Part shown: positions 37,675 through 46,944 of the stretch, one piece after another
Position numbering within the stretch: position 1 is the first letter of the stretch
How the letters are laid out: every line of letters begins with the position of its first letter
DNA from: an uncultured Brachyspira sp.
GTDB taxonomy: Bacteria > Spirochaetota > Brachyspiria > Brachyspirales > Brachyspiraceae
Assembly: GCF_944388875.1 (NCBI RefSeq)
Contig: NZ_CALXKQ010000002.1
Span: 62,001 to 126,000 of the forward strand
Reading direction: 5' to 3'
DNA: 64,000 bases
Notes under the pieces: generated by a model
What the model saw: only the letters and a program-made list of their open reading frames with translations
What the model was told of the DNA's origin: nothing
Database searches by the model: none
Position numbers and translations under genes: made by a program

Positions 37675-38301
37675 ATGGCAAGATATAGAGATGCTAGTTG
37701 TAGATTATGTCGCCGTGAAAAAACTAAACTTATGCTAAAAGGCGAGAGATGTCTTACTGCTAAATGTGCTATAACAAAAAAAAGAGATGTACCTGGTCCT
37801 GCTAACCGTAAAATGAAACAGTTATCAGAATATGGTATTCAGATGAGAGAGAAACAAAAAGTAAAACGTATTTACGGAGTGTTAGAAAAACAATTTAGAA
37901 ATTATTATCATGAAGCTGTACGTGTTGCTGGCGTATCAGGTGAAAATTTGCTCAGATTATTAGAATTACGTTTGGATAATGTTATTTACAGACTTGGTTT
38001 TGCTAGAAGCAGAAATCAGGCTAGACAATTTGTTGCTCATGGTTTTATATCAGTTAATGGTAAAAGCATGACAATTCCTTCATACTGCGTTAAAGTTGGA
38101 GATAAAATTTCTTTAACAGAAAGAGGAAATGCCATAGCTGAAGTAAAAACTATAGTTGAAGGTTTAAAAAGTGAATATGTTCCTGCTTGGTTAAGTTTAG
38201 ACCTTTCTAGTAAAACAGGTGAAATAGTTACTTTACCTATAAGAGAACATATAGAGTATCCTATTAACGAACAGCTCATCATTGAGTACTATTCTAAGTA
38301 A
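37675..38301 (+). CDS. rpsD: 30S ribosomal protein S4, zinc-binding form
   Basis: 208 aa. The N-terminus carries Cys9 and Cys12 (CRLC), then Cys26 and Cys31 (CLTAKC), the zinc-binding version. The S4 RNA-binding domain (RLDNVIYRLGFARSRNQARQ) follows. It starts 30S assembly, and in E. coli it represses the alpha operon. AGGAGA precedes the ATG. Confidence 0.97.
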   Translation: MARYRDASCRLCRREKTKLMLKGERCLTAKCAITKKRDVPGPANRKMKQLSEYGIQMREKQKVKRIYGVLEKQFRNYYHEAVRVAGVSGENLLRLLELRLDNVIYRLGFARSRNQARQFVAHGFISVNGKSMTIPSYCVKVGDKISLTERGNAIAEVKTIVEGLKSEYVPAWLSLDLSSKTGEIVTLPIREHIEYPINEQLIIEYYSK

Positions 38302-38331
38302 TGGAACTCTTTTATAAGGGGTATTATAAGA

Positions 38332-39306
38332 ATGGCATTAAAAGAAATATTAGAATCTATTAGACGTCCTCATAGAGTTACTTTTGAAGCTAAAGATTTG
38401 ACACCTAGTTACGGTAAATTTATAGCTCAGCCTTTTGAAAGAGGATATGCGGTTACAGTTGGAAATGCTTTAAGAAGAGTATTATTATCTTCTATACCTG
38501 GATATGCTATTGCTGCAATTAAAATTTATGGTGTTAGTAATGAATTTGAAAATGTTCCCGGAATGAAGGAAGACACTATAGTGATGATTATGCATCTTAA
38601 AAATGTAGTGGTTTCACTTCCAGAGCATTTGGATACTAAGACTATACACATGAAAAAGGAAGGTCCTTGTGTTATCACAGCTGGAGATTTAGTAGAATCA
38701 GATTCTGAAGCTGTGGTTCATAATCCTGATTATTATATAGCTACTATTGCTGAAGGGTATACTTTTGAAATGGATATTCAAATTGAAGGAGGATACAGTT
38801 ATGTTCCTGCTGAATTGAATATGGAGCTTGTGGAAGATGTTAATGCTATTGCCATAGATGCTATATATTCACCTATTTTAAGTGTTAAATATAGTGTTGA
38901 TGACATAAGAGTTGGACAGCGTATAGATTACGGCAGACTTACTTTAGAAATAGAAACTAAAGGTAATGTTGCACCTGACAAAGCTCTTTCTTGGGCAGCT
39001 AAGATATTAAGAGAAAATCTCACTCACTTTATGCAGCCTGAAGAGGCTAATGGAGATGATGGAAAAATAGAAGAAGCTCCTAAAGATTCTGTTCTTGATT
39101 CTTTAAAGGGTAAACACATAGAGGAAGTTGAATTTTCAGTTAGAACTGCTAATTTCTTAATGTCTTCCGATTTAAAAACTTTGGATAAGGTTGCCGTTAA
39201 AACAGATGCTGATCTTTTAAGACTTGCTGGTGCTACTGAGATGATCATAGAAGAAATTAAAGAAAAACTTGCTGAATATGGTGCTCATCTTGGTATGAGA
39301 GGTTAA
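38332..39306 (+). CDS. rpoA: RNA polymerase alpha subunit
   Basis: 324 aa. The N-terminal dimerisation domain (FERGYAVTVGNALRRVLLSS, GPCVITAGDL) is followed by a short linker and the C-terminal helix-hairpin-helix domain (LRLAGATEMIIEEIKEKLAEYG) that contacts UP elements and activators. Its place between S4 and L17 is the usual alpha-operon order. Confidence 0.98.
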   Translation: MALKEILESIRRPHRVTFEAKDLTPSYGKFIAQPFERGYAVTVGNALRRVLLSSIPGYAIAAIKIYGVSNEFENVPGMKEDTIVMIMHLKNVVVSLPEHLDTKTIHMKKEGPCVITAGDLVESDSEAVVHNPDYYIATIAEGYTFEMDIQIEGGYSYVPAELNMELVEDVNAIAIDAIYSPILSVKYSVDDIRVGQRIDYGRLTLEIETKGNVAPDKALSWAAKILRENLTHFMQPEEANGDDGKIEEAPKDSVLDSLKGKHIEEVEFSVRTANFLMSSDLKTLDKVAVKTDADLLRLAGATEMIIEEIKEKLAEYGAHLGMRG

Positions 39307-39329
39307 TATAAACTTTTAAGGATAGTAAA

Positions 39330-39716
39330 ATGAGACATAGAGTTACAGTAAAAAAATTTAATAGAACAAGTGCACATAAAAAAGCTATGCTTTCTAATAT
39401 GCTTACTTCTCTTTTAAAATATGAAAAAATAGAAACTACTAAAGAAAAGGGAAGAGCTATAAAACAATTAGCTGATAAAATTATTTACAAAGCTAAAGTT
39501 GATAATGTTCATAATAGAAGAACGGTTGCTAAATATGTTAAAGATAAAGCAGTACTTGCAAAACTTTTTAAAGATATAGCTCCTAGATATGCTGCTAAAA
39601 ATGGCGGTTACGTAAGAAAAATTTTATCATATAAAAGATTCGGTGATGCAGCTGATATGTGTGTAGTTATGCTTTGCGAATCTGACAGCTCTTCTGTTAA
39701 AACTGAAAATAAATAA
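39330..39716 (+). CDS. rplQ: 50S ribosomal protein L17
   Basis: 128 aa. The MRHRVTVKKFNRTSAHKKAMLSNM start is the family signature. It sits at the tunnel exit. It closes the alpha operon. No classic terminator follows, only the hairpin just before rho. Confidence 0.97.
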   Translation: MRHRVTVKKFNRTSAHKKAMLSNMLTSLLKYEKIETTKEKGRAIKQLADKIIYKAKVDNVHNRRTVAKYVKDKAVLAKLFKDIAPRYAAKNGGYVRKILSYKRFGDAADMCVVMLCESDSSSVKTENK

Positions 39717-39785
39717 ATTAAATAATTCAAATTATAAATCAATATATAATATAGCAATTTAAAAAATAAATAATATTTATGTTTA

Positions 39786-39810
39786 AGTTATAGCGTTATT
39801 CGCTATAACT
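39786..39810 (+). promoter_or_regulatory. perfect 10-bp hairpin in the rho leader
   Basis: AGTTATAGCG (39786..39795) and CGCTATAACT (39801..39810) form a perfect stem with a 5-base loop, ending 31 bases before the rho start. No U-run follows, so it is unlikely to be a simple terminator. It may be part of rho autoregulation or a protein-binding leader structure. Confidence 0.55.
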
Positions 39811-39841
39811 AGACATTATATATTATTTATGGAGGATTATT

Positions 39842-41344
39842 ATGGCTTCTATAAAGAAACATGCTAAAACATCTGTTGAAAATGAGGAATTGGAAAATAG
39901 TGCTGCTGCTGTACAACAACCTGTGAAGCATAGAGCTATAAGAAAAAAAGTAGTAAAATTGGACGCTAATACTGAAAATAATACAGAGTCAAATACTTCT
40001 GATAAAGAAGAATTAAATGTTCAGAAAGATACGATAGAAAATGATAAAGTTATTAATAGACCTCATGATATACTTTATATTAGTAAACTAAGTTCTTTGA
40101 CTTTTGAAGAGCTTTTAGAATTTGCTGAAAGTTATGGAATAAAAAAAGATACAAACAATAACATAAGGCGTCAGGAATTAATGCATTCCATACTGAGGGC
40201 ACAGATATCTATGGAAGGTAAAATTGTTGCTGAGGGAACTTTAGAAACTTTGCAGGATGGTTTCGGTTTCTTACGTTCTAAAAACAGCAATTACTTGGTT
40301 GGACCTGATGACATATATATTTCACCTGCTCAGATAAGACTTTTCGGACTTAGAACAGGAGATGTTATTACTGGTGAAGTTAGACCTCCTAAAGATAATG
40401 CGGGAGAAAAATTCTTTGCATTGCTTAGGATAGAAAGTGTTAATGGAGAAGAGCCGAATAATTTATATAAAAGACCTTTATTTGACAAACTTACACCTAT
40501 TTTTCCTAATGAACGTATAGATTTAGAGTTTGCTCCAAATAAGATTTCTACCCGTATTATTAATTTGGTTTCACCTATAGGTAAAGGACAAAGAGGATTA
40601 ATTGTAGCTCCTCCTAAGGCAGGTAAAACTATGATGCTTCAGGAAATTGCTAATGCAATTTGTAAAAATTATCCTAATATTAAATTGTTTATTTTACTTA
40701 TTGATGAGCGTCCTGAAGAAGTTACAGATATGAAAAGACAAGTTCCAGAAGCTGAAGTTATAGCTTCTACATTTGATGAACTTCCTGAAAGACATTGTCA
40801 AGTTTCAGAAATGGTATTAGAAAAAGCTAAAAGATTAGTAGAAAATAAACATGATGTTGTTATAATATTAGATTCTATAACCAGACTTTCAAGAGCTTAT
40901 AACTTAGTTGTTCCAGCAAGCGGTAAAGTTTTAACAGGCGGTGTAGATTCTAATGCTCTTCATAAACCTAAAAAATTCTTTGGGGCTGCAAGAAATATAG
41001 AAGAGGGCGGATCTCTTACTATAATTGCTTCTGCATTGGTTGATACTGGAAGTAAGATGGATGATTATATCTATGAAGAGTTTAAGGGTACTGGTAACAT
41101 GGAGCTTCATTTAGAGCGTAAATTTGCCAATAGAAGAATTTTCCCTGCCATTGATATTGATTCTTCTTCTACTAGAAGAGATGATTTACTTCTTAATGAT
41201 GAAGAACTTGCTAAAATGAATCTGCTTAGAAGTGCCTACGGACAAAGTATTAATATTGATGAATATGAATTTATAGAAAAGATGATAGCCAAAATGAAAA
41301 ATACTACTAATAATTCTGAATTTTTAAAAGTATTAAATTCATAA
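39842..41344 (+). CDS. rho: transcription termination factor Rho
   Basis: 500 aa, against about 420 in E. coli. Residues 1-75 are an extra charged, Asn/Glu-rich stretch. The Rho N-domain, the RNA-binding cold-shock-like domain ([15 protein letters not shown]) and the ATPase domain follow. Walker A lies in VAPPKAGKT and the Walker B aspartates in [11 protein letters not shown]. It ends transcription by pulling on RNA as a hexamer. N-terminal extensions of Rho are known in several phyla and can alter RNA binding. GGAGG precedes the ATG. Confidence 0.97.
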   Translation: MASIKKHAKTSVENEELENSAAAVQQPVKHRAIRKKVVKLDANTENNTESNTSDKEELNVQKDTIENDKVINRPHDILYISKLSSLTFEELLEFAESYGIKKDTNNNIRRQELMHSILRAQISMEGKIVAEGTLETLQDGFGFLRSKNSNYLVGPDDIYISPAQIRLFGLRTGDVITGEVRPPKDNAGEKFFALLRIESVNGEEPNNLYKRPLFDKLTPIFPNERIDLEFAPNKISTRIINLVSPIGKGQRGLIVAPPKAGKTMMLQEIANAICKNYPNIKLFILLIDERPEEVTDMKRQVPEAEVIASTFDELPERHCQVSEMVLEKAKRLVENKHDVVIILDSITRLSRAYNLVVPASGKVLTGGVDSNALHKPKKFFGAARNIEEGGSLTIIASALVDTGSKMDDYIYEEFKGTGNMELHLERKFANRRIFPAIDIDSSSTRRDDLLLNDEELAKMNLLRSAYGQSINIDEYEFIEKMIAKMKNTTNNSEFLKVLNS

Positions 41345-41368
41345 TTCTTTTTTTAGGATTTTATCATT

Positions 41369-41926
41369 ATGGCAAAAAATTCTGAAGAAGAAAATAGAAT
41401 ACTATTTGAGTTCTATTTGAAACATGGATATTTTCCTGATGATAAAAAAAAGGAAAATATAAAAAAGTCAGAAAATACTAAAAATTATAATGATGAATAT
41501 GCAAAAAAAGAAGCATATACGAAAGAAGATGAGGAAATGTTTTTAAGTGCAATTGAAAATCTCGATTGCACTAATCATTCTAAAAAATCTATTTACGATA
41601 AAAGAAATAATTATAAATTTAAGCCTAATGTAAAAAATGCATCCCCAAAAGACAGACTTGATTTGCATGGATGTACTAGAGAAATAGCATTACATAGAAT
41701 AAGAAAATTTATATTAGAATCAAAAAAAAATAAGCTAAGCCCTGTTCTAATAATACATGGTAAAGGTTTTAGAAGTGAAAATGGAATACCTGTACTCAAG
41801 GATTTAGTTGAATATTATATTGCAACTGAGGGAAAGCATTATATCAAATATTCCTCCGATGCTCCTTCAAATCTTGGAGGAAGCGGTGCTAAAATAATAT
41901 ATTTGCATATTAATAATGATAATTAA
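41369..41926 (+). CDS. Smr-domain protein
   Basis: This 185-aa protein has a low-complexity Lys/Glu-rich first half. Its second half is an Smr domain: DLHGCTREIALHRIRKFI, the LIIHGKG motif and a closing SNLGGSGAKIIYLH. Smr domains are nucleases or nucleic-acid-binding modules, also found at the end of MutS2. The first half could be a linker. It follows rho after 24 bases, and its end overlaps the convergent GHKL gene by four bases. Confidence 0.85.
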   Translation: MAKNSEEENRILFEFYLKHGYFPDDKKKENIKKSENTKNYNDEYAKKEAYTKEDEEMFLSAIENLDCTNHSKKSIYDKRNNYKFKPNVKNASPKDRLDLHGCTREIALHRIRKFILESKKNKLSPVLIIHGKGFRSENGIPVLKDLVEYYIATEGKHYIKYSSDAPSNLGGSGAKIIYLHINNDN

Positions 41927-42732
41927 TATTTATTATAAACTGTGAAGCTGAATTGCTGTTTTATTGGAAGAATTAATTTTGAATGTGTTTTATTGTTTTC
42001 ATCGAATATTTTTAAGCAAGTATGCGGATCTAGATTCTGATTGAAAAGTCTTAAATCACATAAAGCAAGTCCAAAACCTGCACTCTCGCTGTTATCTAAT
42101 TGCTCCATAAAGAAATTTTCTACCATATTTTTTTTATAATATTCTTCAAATGTGAGTCTTTTTGAATCTATTCTAGTTCTGCTTATCATTATAAGAGGAG
42201 CATCATTTATAACTTGAAACTCTAAATTATTTTTATTTAATTTTACGGATAATTTTATTATGAATTTCTTTTTTGTATCATTTCTATATGAAAGAAGTTT
42301 TTTATATTTCTCTTCATCTATTTCTATATTGCTGTCCATATCTTTTATTAAATTATTTTCCAATTTTATAATTTCTTTTAATATTTTTTTAGATTCATCG
42401 TCTTTAAATATATCAGAATATTCACTCATTATATTATAATCATAAAAATATTCATCAGTATCTATCTTTGGATTAAACTCTTTATGTTTTTGTCTTAAAA
42501 TTTTTATTGTTATTATATGCAAATATCTAGCTTTAATAGCATTTGATATAAGCTCCATTATAATGTAAGAAGCATCATCGCAATACTTTTCTATCTTATT
42601 TTTTTTTAACACCTCTTCTATTATAACCATAACCTTTTGTTTGGTTTCATTATTAAGCCAAATAATATCAAATTCTAAAGAAGATTTTTTATTAGATTTT
42701 ATATATTCTCTTATATCATCCAAATTTGTCAT
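41923..42732 (-). CDS. GHKL-type ATPase-like protein linked to lpxB
   Basis: This 269-aa protein has a histidine-kinase-type ATPase pattern: an N-box in IIMELISNAIKA, a G1-like VINDAPLI, and a G2 box ESAGFGLALC. About 100 residues of charged insert split the domain. I see no histidine-phosphorylation domain and no sensor, so it may be an anti-sigma-type or regulatory ATPase. The start overlaps the lpxB stop by four bases (ATGA), so the two are translationally coupled. Its role in or near lipid A synthesis is unknown. Confidence 0.65.
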   Translation of the reverse strand: MTNLDDIREYIKSNKKSSLEFDIIWLNNETKQKVMVIIEEVLKKNKIEKYCDDASYIIMELISNAIKARYLHIITIKILRQKHKEFNPKIDTDEYFYDYNIMSEYSDIFKDDESKKILKEIIKLENNLIKDMDSNIEIDEEKYKKLLSYRNDTKKKFIIKLSVKLNKNNLEFQVINDAPLIMISRTRIDSKRLTFEEYYKKNMVENFFMEQLDNSESAGFGLALCDLRLFNQNLDPHTCLKIFDENNKTHSKLILPIKQQFSFTVYNKY

Positions 42733-43859
42733 GATTCTATAATCTCTTTTGCTACTCGTTCTAGCACATTTTTTTCACCTAAAGTATCTCTCACTCTAAG
42801 TAAATTACTGCTTATTTTGGTATAATATTCCTTATCCGTTAAGTATTTTATAATATAGCTTGTAATAGCATTAGGATTGCAGTCGTTTTGCAGCAATTCA
42901 GGTGCGGCTTCCTCATTAAGAAGTACATTAGGCATACCGACATATTTTATATTTGTAAGCAATTTACCTAGAAAAAATGTAATATAAGAAATTTTATAGC
43001 ATATAACCATAGGCTTGCCGTAACATGCAGCTAGAAGACTTGATGTACCGCTTGACATTATTAGAGCATCAGAATATGAATAAACATAGTCTTTATCATC
43101 TCCGCATAATAAAGAATATGATATTCCTTTTAAAATATTACTATATTCTCCTAATATTTTTTCTATAGGTTCTTTGTATTCAGGATATGCTATAGGTATT
43201 ACAAATCTTATATTTGAAGAAAGCATATCGTTTAGTATTTTCATAGATTTTATAAAAACAGGGGCTAATTTTCTTATTTCCTGATACCTGCTTCCAAACA
43301 ATATGCCCACTGTATATTCTTTTTTAGGCATATTTAGTTCAGGTATAGGCTTATCATAGTCTAAATCAGCAAAAGGATGCCCGCTGCACATAACATTGCA
43401 TCCGTATTTTTTATATACTTCATAATCAAATAAAAATGGCGTTATTATTTTTCTTGCAGAAAGAAGTTTTTTAGCATTCCAAGCACCCCATATACCTACA
43501 TGAGGAGGAAAATAATATATATATTTTATATTATTAGCCTTACAATATTTAGCCAATAAAAGATTAACGCCTTGATTATCAACTAACAGCATTATATCTA
43601 CCTTATTTTTTTTAAGATAGTCCTGCAAAATATTAAATGCTCCAAGTTTTTTAAATGCATAAACAGGATTAGCTCCTTCAAATATTCCCATAGTTGATAG
43701 TGTAGACATATCAGACAAAATATTTACATTTGCCTTTTGCATTTCCACACCGCCAAAACCATCTAAAATAACATCTGGTTTTAATTCTTTTATTTTTTTT
43801 GCTAATAAGGCACCCTGAATGTCCCCTGATACTTCGCCAGTAGCTATAAATATTCTCAT
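42729..43859 (-). CDS. lpxB: lipid-A-disaccharide synthase
   Basis: This 376-aa GT19-family enzyme joins UDP-diacyl-glucosamine to lipid X to give the disaccharide of lipid A at the inner membrane. ATGEVSGDIQGALLAKKIKE at the start and the later SGTSSLLAACYGKPMVICYK donor-binding region fit the family. The sequence is divergent from the E. coli enzyme. It follows lpxA after 23 bases. Confidence 0.85.
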   Translation of the reverse strand: MRIFIATGEVSGDIQGALLAKKIKELKPDVILDGFGGVEMQKANVNILSDMSTLSTMGIFEGANPVYAFKKLGAFNILQDYLKKNKVDIMLLVDNQGVNLLLAKYCKANNIKYIYYFPPHVGIWGAWNAKKLLSARKIITPFLFDYEVYKKYGCNVMCSGHPFADLDYDKPIPELNMPKKEYTVGILFGSRYQEIRKLAPVFIKSMKILNDMLSSNIRFVIPIAYPEYKEPIEKILGEYSNILKGISYSLLCGDDKDYVYSYSDALIMSSGTSSLLAACYGKPMVICYKISYITFFLGKLLTNIKYVGMPNVLLNEEAAPELLQNDCNPNAITSYIIKYLTDKEYYTKISSNLLRVRDTLGEKNVLERVAKEIIES

Positions 43860-43882
43860 GTTTTTACGTTTGTTTAATTTTT

Positions 43883-44677
43883 TTATACAGTCTTTTTTGG
43901 GGTAATACCACGTTTTGCCTTGGATATAAATATTACAATTTCTTTAGCTATATCATTTAATGAATTATCATTTAAGTATGTATCTAAAAATTCCTGTTTA
44001 GTTTTATTCCAATTGTACCACATATCATAAGCCTCTTCAGCCTGAGATATCTGTTCAGATGTAAACCCCGCCCTTCTCATACCAACTAAATTTAGTTTAT
44101 AAATAATAGCCTCTCCTGCATGAGCAGTTAAAGCAAAAGGAAGTATATCTCTCCCAACTGCTGACATACCGCTAATCATAGCATATTGCCCTATAGCACA
44201 GAACTGATGTATTACGCAGTTTCCAGATATAAATGCCCCTTTTTCAACTCTTACATGACCTGCAACTAAAGCCCCATTACATATAATAACATTATCCTGT
44301 ATCTCACAGTCATGTGCAACATGTCCTGTAGCCATTATGTAGCAATTATTTCTTATAATAGTTTTGGCATTTTCTTTAGATGCTCTATGAAGATTGGCAA
44401 ACTCTCTAATTTCATTGCCGTCGCCTATTTCTAGGAAAGTTACTGTTTTTCTATCGAAATGTATATCCTGAGGTAAATTTCCTAGAACGGCATGATCATG
44501 TATTATATTATTTTTTCCTATAGTTGTATATTCTTTTATTACAGAATGTGCTCCTATAGTAGTATTTTCTCCAATACTTACTTCTCCTTCTATTACAGCA
44601 TAAGGACCAATTACGGCACTATCTGCTATTTTTGCTGATTCTGATATAATTGCAGTTTTATGTATATTATTTGACAT
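43883..44677 (-). CDS. lpxA: UDP-N-acetylglucosamine acyltransferase
   Basis: This 264-aa left-handed beta-helix enzyme catalyses the first acylation of lipid A synthesis. Hexapeptide repeats run from residue 5, and the motif TATGHVAHDCEIQDN (ATGHVAHDC) contains the catalytic histidine. HQFCAIGQYAMISG is also typical. It lies nine bases after fabZ, the usual pairing. The acyl-chain preference cannot be judged. Confidence 0.93.
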   Translation of the reverse strand: MSNNIHKTAIISESAKIADSAVIGPYAVIEGEVSIGENTTIGAHSVIKEYTTIGKNNIIHDHAVLGNLPQDIHFDRKTVTFLEIGDGNEIREFANLHRASKENAKTIIRNNCYIMATGHVAHDCEIQDNVIICNGALVAGHVRVEKGAFISGNCVIHQFCAIGQYAMISGMSAVGRDILPFALTAHAGEAIIYKLNLVGMRRAGFTSEQISQAEEAYDMWYNWNKTKQEFLDTYLNDNSLNDIAKEIVIFISKAKRGITPKKTV

Positions 44678-44685
44678 TTTATTTC

Positions 44686-45150
44686 CTATTTCTCTATTTT
44701 CATGGCTTCTTTGTCTACTAAAAATAAACCCAAATCAGCAGAGCAGGCTAATTTATCATTTACTTTTACTTCTCCATGTGTTTTAAGTAAAGTTCCATTA
44801 AAGGCATCAACTGTTATAAACATATTCATAATATCTCCCGGTATAACAGGATTTTTAAACTTTACATTATCTATTTTAGCAAAGAACATAAATTTTTTGC
44901 CGTATTCATCAGGTTTTAATAATTTTGTATAGCAGTATATTCCAGATGTCTGAGCTAATGCCTCAACCATTAAAACACCCGGCATTATAGGACTTTCAGG
45001 AAAATGCCCTGTAAATTGAGGCTCATTAAATGTAACATTTTTTACAGCATGTATTTTGCCTTCTTCAATACTTTCTACTCTATCAACAAGCAGAAATGGG
45101 TATCTATGAGGAAGAAGCTCCATTATTTTAGTTATATTAATTTTTTCCAT
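44686..45150 (-). CDS. fabZ: 3-hydroxyacyl-ACP dehydratase
   Basis: This 154-aa hotdog enzyme dehydrates 3-hydroxyacyl-ACP in fatty-acid synthesis and competes with LpxA for the substrate. LLPHRYPFLLVDRV and GHFPESPIMPGVLMVEALAQ carry the catalytic His and Glu. It is the first gene of the fabZ-lpxA-lpxB-GHKL operon, with a promoter upstream. Confidence 0.95.
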   Translation of the reverse strand: MEKINITKIMELLPHRYPFLLVDRVESIEEGKIHAVKNVTFNEPQFTGHFPESPIMPGVLMVEALAQTSGIYCYTKLLKPDEYGKKFMFFAKIDNVKFKNPVIPGDIMNMFITVDAFNGTLLKTHGEVKVNDKLACSADLGLFLVDKEAMKIEK

Positions 45151-45199
45151 TATTAAATAAATCCTTAATTAAAAAAAACTTTAATACATTGTAAAGAAA

Positions 45200-45227
45200 A
45201 TTATATCATATAAAAACAAAGTTACAA
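45200..45227 (-). promoter_or_regulatory. sigma-70-type promoter for the fabZ operon
   Basis: On the minus strand TTGTAA (45227..45222) and a perfect TATAAT (45205..45200) are 16 bases apart. Transcription would begin near 45193, some 40 bases before fabZ. Confidence 0.55.
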
Positions 45228-45356
45228 GTATAAAAATAATTAATATACTTATATAAATATAATGATTTTATTGATTAAAAAGTTTATTTGCATTTCATAA
45301 TGCTCATATAACTTATTTTCTATAGAGTTTTTGATTTTTATAATAATAATTTTATT

Positions 45357-45500
45357 TTATTTATGCATTTCTTTTTTTTCATTTTCAACCATATCTTCTA
45401 AATAGGCTTTAATAAATATGTAATTATGCATCTCTTCCAAGTTCTGATTATTATTAATTTTTTTATCTAAAAATTCTATTAATTCTTCTTTCGTTTTCAT
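45357..45500 (-). CDS. 47-aa small acidic/helical protein
   Basis: This small gene has an ATG at 45500, AAAGGA seven bases upstream and TAA at 45359..45357. The protein begins MKTKEELIEFLDKKINNNQ and ends YLEDMVENEKKEMHK. It is amphipathic and helical, with no signal or Cys. It lies in a 511-base gap (45151..45661) otherwise empty apart from the fabZ promoter. The good ribosome site and balanced helical composition favour a real gene. I recognise no family. Confidence 0.6.
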   Translation of the reverse strand: MKTKEELIEFLDKKINNNQNLEEMHNYIFIKAYLEDMVENEKKEMHK

Positions 45501-45661
45501 AATACAATCCTTTAATAGTTTACTCCCAATAACTCCTATTTTTAATTTGAAAGGAATTATTTAAAAAACATATAACATTATTTTCAGTATGTCAAGCTAT
45601 AAAATAAGTGTATTTTAAGTAATTTTTATAAGAGATTTAATTACAATATCTTATTTATTTG

Positions 45662-46852
45662 TCAAACATTAGACATCTTAAAAATATTATAAACATCTTC
45701 TTTGCTCAAAGCTCTGAAATGTTTAAACTCTAGTTTGCCGTCTTTTATGCATCTTCTTGTTAAATCTTGTAAAACCTCTTCGCTTTGCACTCCAATCCCT
45801 AATTCTGTGAAGTTAGTAGGCATATTTATTTGTTTAAAATATTCTATTGTTTTTTCTATTGCCTTAATTCCAGTATCATCGTCATCAATATTCCAAACAT
45901 TTTTTGAGTATTGAATAAATCTTTCTTTTTTATCTTTAAAACAGTATTTAGCCCAAGAACCCCACATTGCAGATAGGCTTGCTCCATGTGCTACATCAAA
46001 TTTAGCACTTAATTCATGTCCGAATTTATGAACTATAAAATCAAAGTTAAGTCCCAAACCTGTTATAGTATTATGCGATAAACTTCCGCACCACATAAGC
46101 TCGCTCATAGCATCATAATTATTTTTATCTTTCATAGCTATTAAGCCATTTTTAAAAATAGTTCTTAAAACAGCCTCAGCAATAGCATCCGTAGTCTGAT
46201 TATTATCTCCGTTTGCCGATCCTTCGCTGTCTCCGAAATATCTGTCAAATGTATGCATAAGCATGTCAGCTATACCACATGCCACTTGATAATAAGGCAA
46301 AGTAAATGTAAGGCATGGATTCATTATGGCAAATTTAGGACGGTTAAAATCGGTTGCAAGTCCTCTTTTATCAAGAGTCTCTTCATTAGTCAATACTGCA
46401 GACATGCTTGTTTCACTTCCAGCAGCAGATATTGTAAGTATGCATCCTATAGGAAGACTTTTTTCAACCTTTTTTATTCCAGTCCAAAAATCCCATATAT
46501 CAGTGTCTGGATTAGCAGCTCCATGTGCTATAGCTTTCGCACTGTCAATAACGCTTCCGCCGCCTACAGCAAGTATGAAATCTGCTTTAAAATCTATTGC
46601 CTTTTTAACGCCTTCTTTTGTATAAGATAGGGTAGGATTGGCGCGTACTCCGCCGAATAGTTCATATTCTATATTTTCGCTTTTTATTATATTTTCTACT
46701 TTTTCTAATAGTCCGCTTTCTTTTACGCTTTTAGAACCGTATACTATAAATACTCTTTTTCCATTATAATTTTTTATTTCTTTAGCAGTATTTATTTCTG
46801 TATCTTTTCCGAATATTACTTTTGTAGGACAGTTAAATATAAAACTTTGCAT
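45662..46852 (-). CDS. iron-containing alcohol dehydrogenase (BdhA/YqhD-like)
   Basis: This 396-aa group III alcohol dehydrogenase starts with FNCPTKVIFGK, and GGGSVIDSAKAIAHG is the nucleotide-binding loop. Metal ligands are in ACGIADMLMHTFDRY and in IVHKFGHELSAKFDVAHG. The nearest relatives by pattern are NADPH-dependent butanol dehydrogenases of fermenting bacteria, so it likely reduces aldehydes to regenerate cofactor. It stands alone. Confidence 0.88.
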   Translation of the reverse strand: MQSFIFNCPTKVIFGKDTEINTAKEIKNYNGKRVFIVYGSKSVKESGLLEKVENIIKSENIEYELFGGVRANPTLSYTKEGVKKAIDFKADFILAVGGGSVIDSAKAIAHGAANPDTDIWDFWTGIKKVEKSLPIGCILTISAAGSETSMSAVLTNEETLDKRGLATDFNRPKFAIMNPCLTFTLPYYQVACGIADMLMHTFDRYFGDSEGSANGDNNQTTDAIAEAVLRTIFKNGLIAMKDKNNYDAMSELMWCGSLSHNTITGLGLNFDFIVHKFGHELSAKFDVAHGASLSAMWGSWAKYCFKDKKERFIQYSKNVWNIDDDDTGIKAIEKTIEYFKQINMPTNFTELGIGVQSEEVLQDLTRRCIKDGKLEFKHFRALSKEDVYNIFKMSNV

Positions 46853-46944
46853 ATAATTTTACCCCATATATTAATTGTGATAAATATTATAATTATTTTT
46901 TATATATAATACAAGTAATATTATAGTTTTTATTATTGTAATAT

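Noticed and set aside
46253-46630. Overlapping plus-strand frames inside the alcohol dehydrogenase gene
   Set aside because: Both are antisense to conserved enzyme motifs and have no ribosome site.
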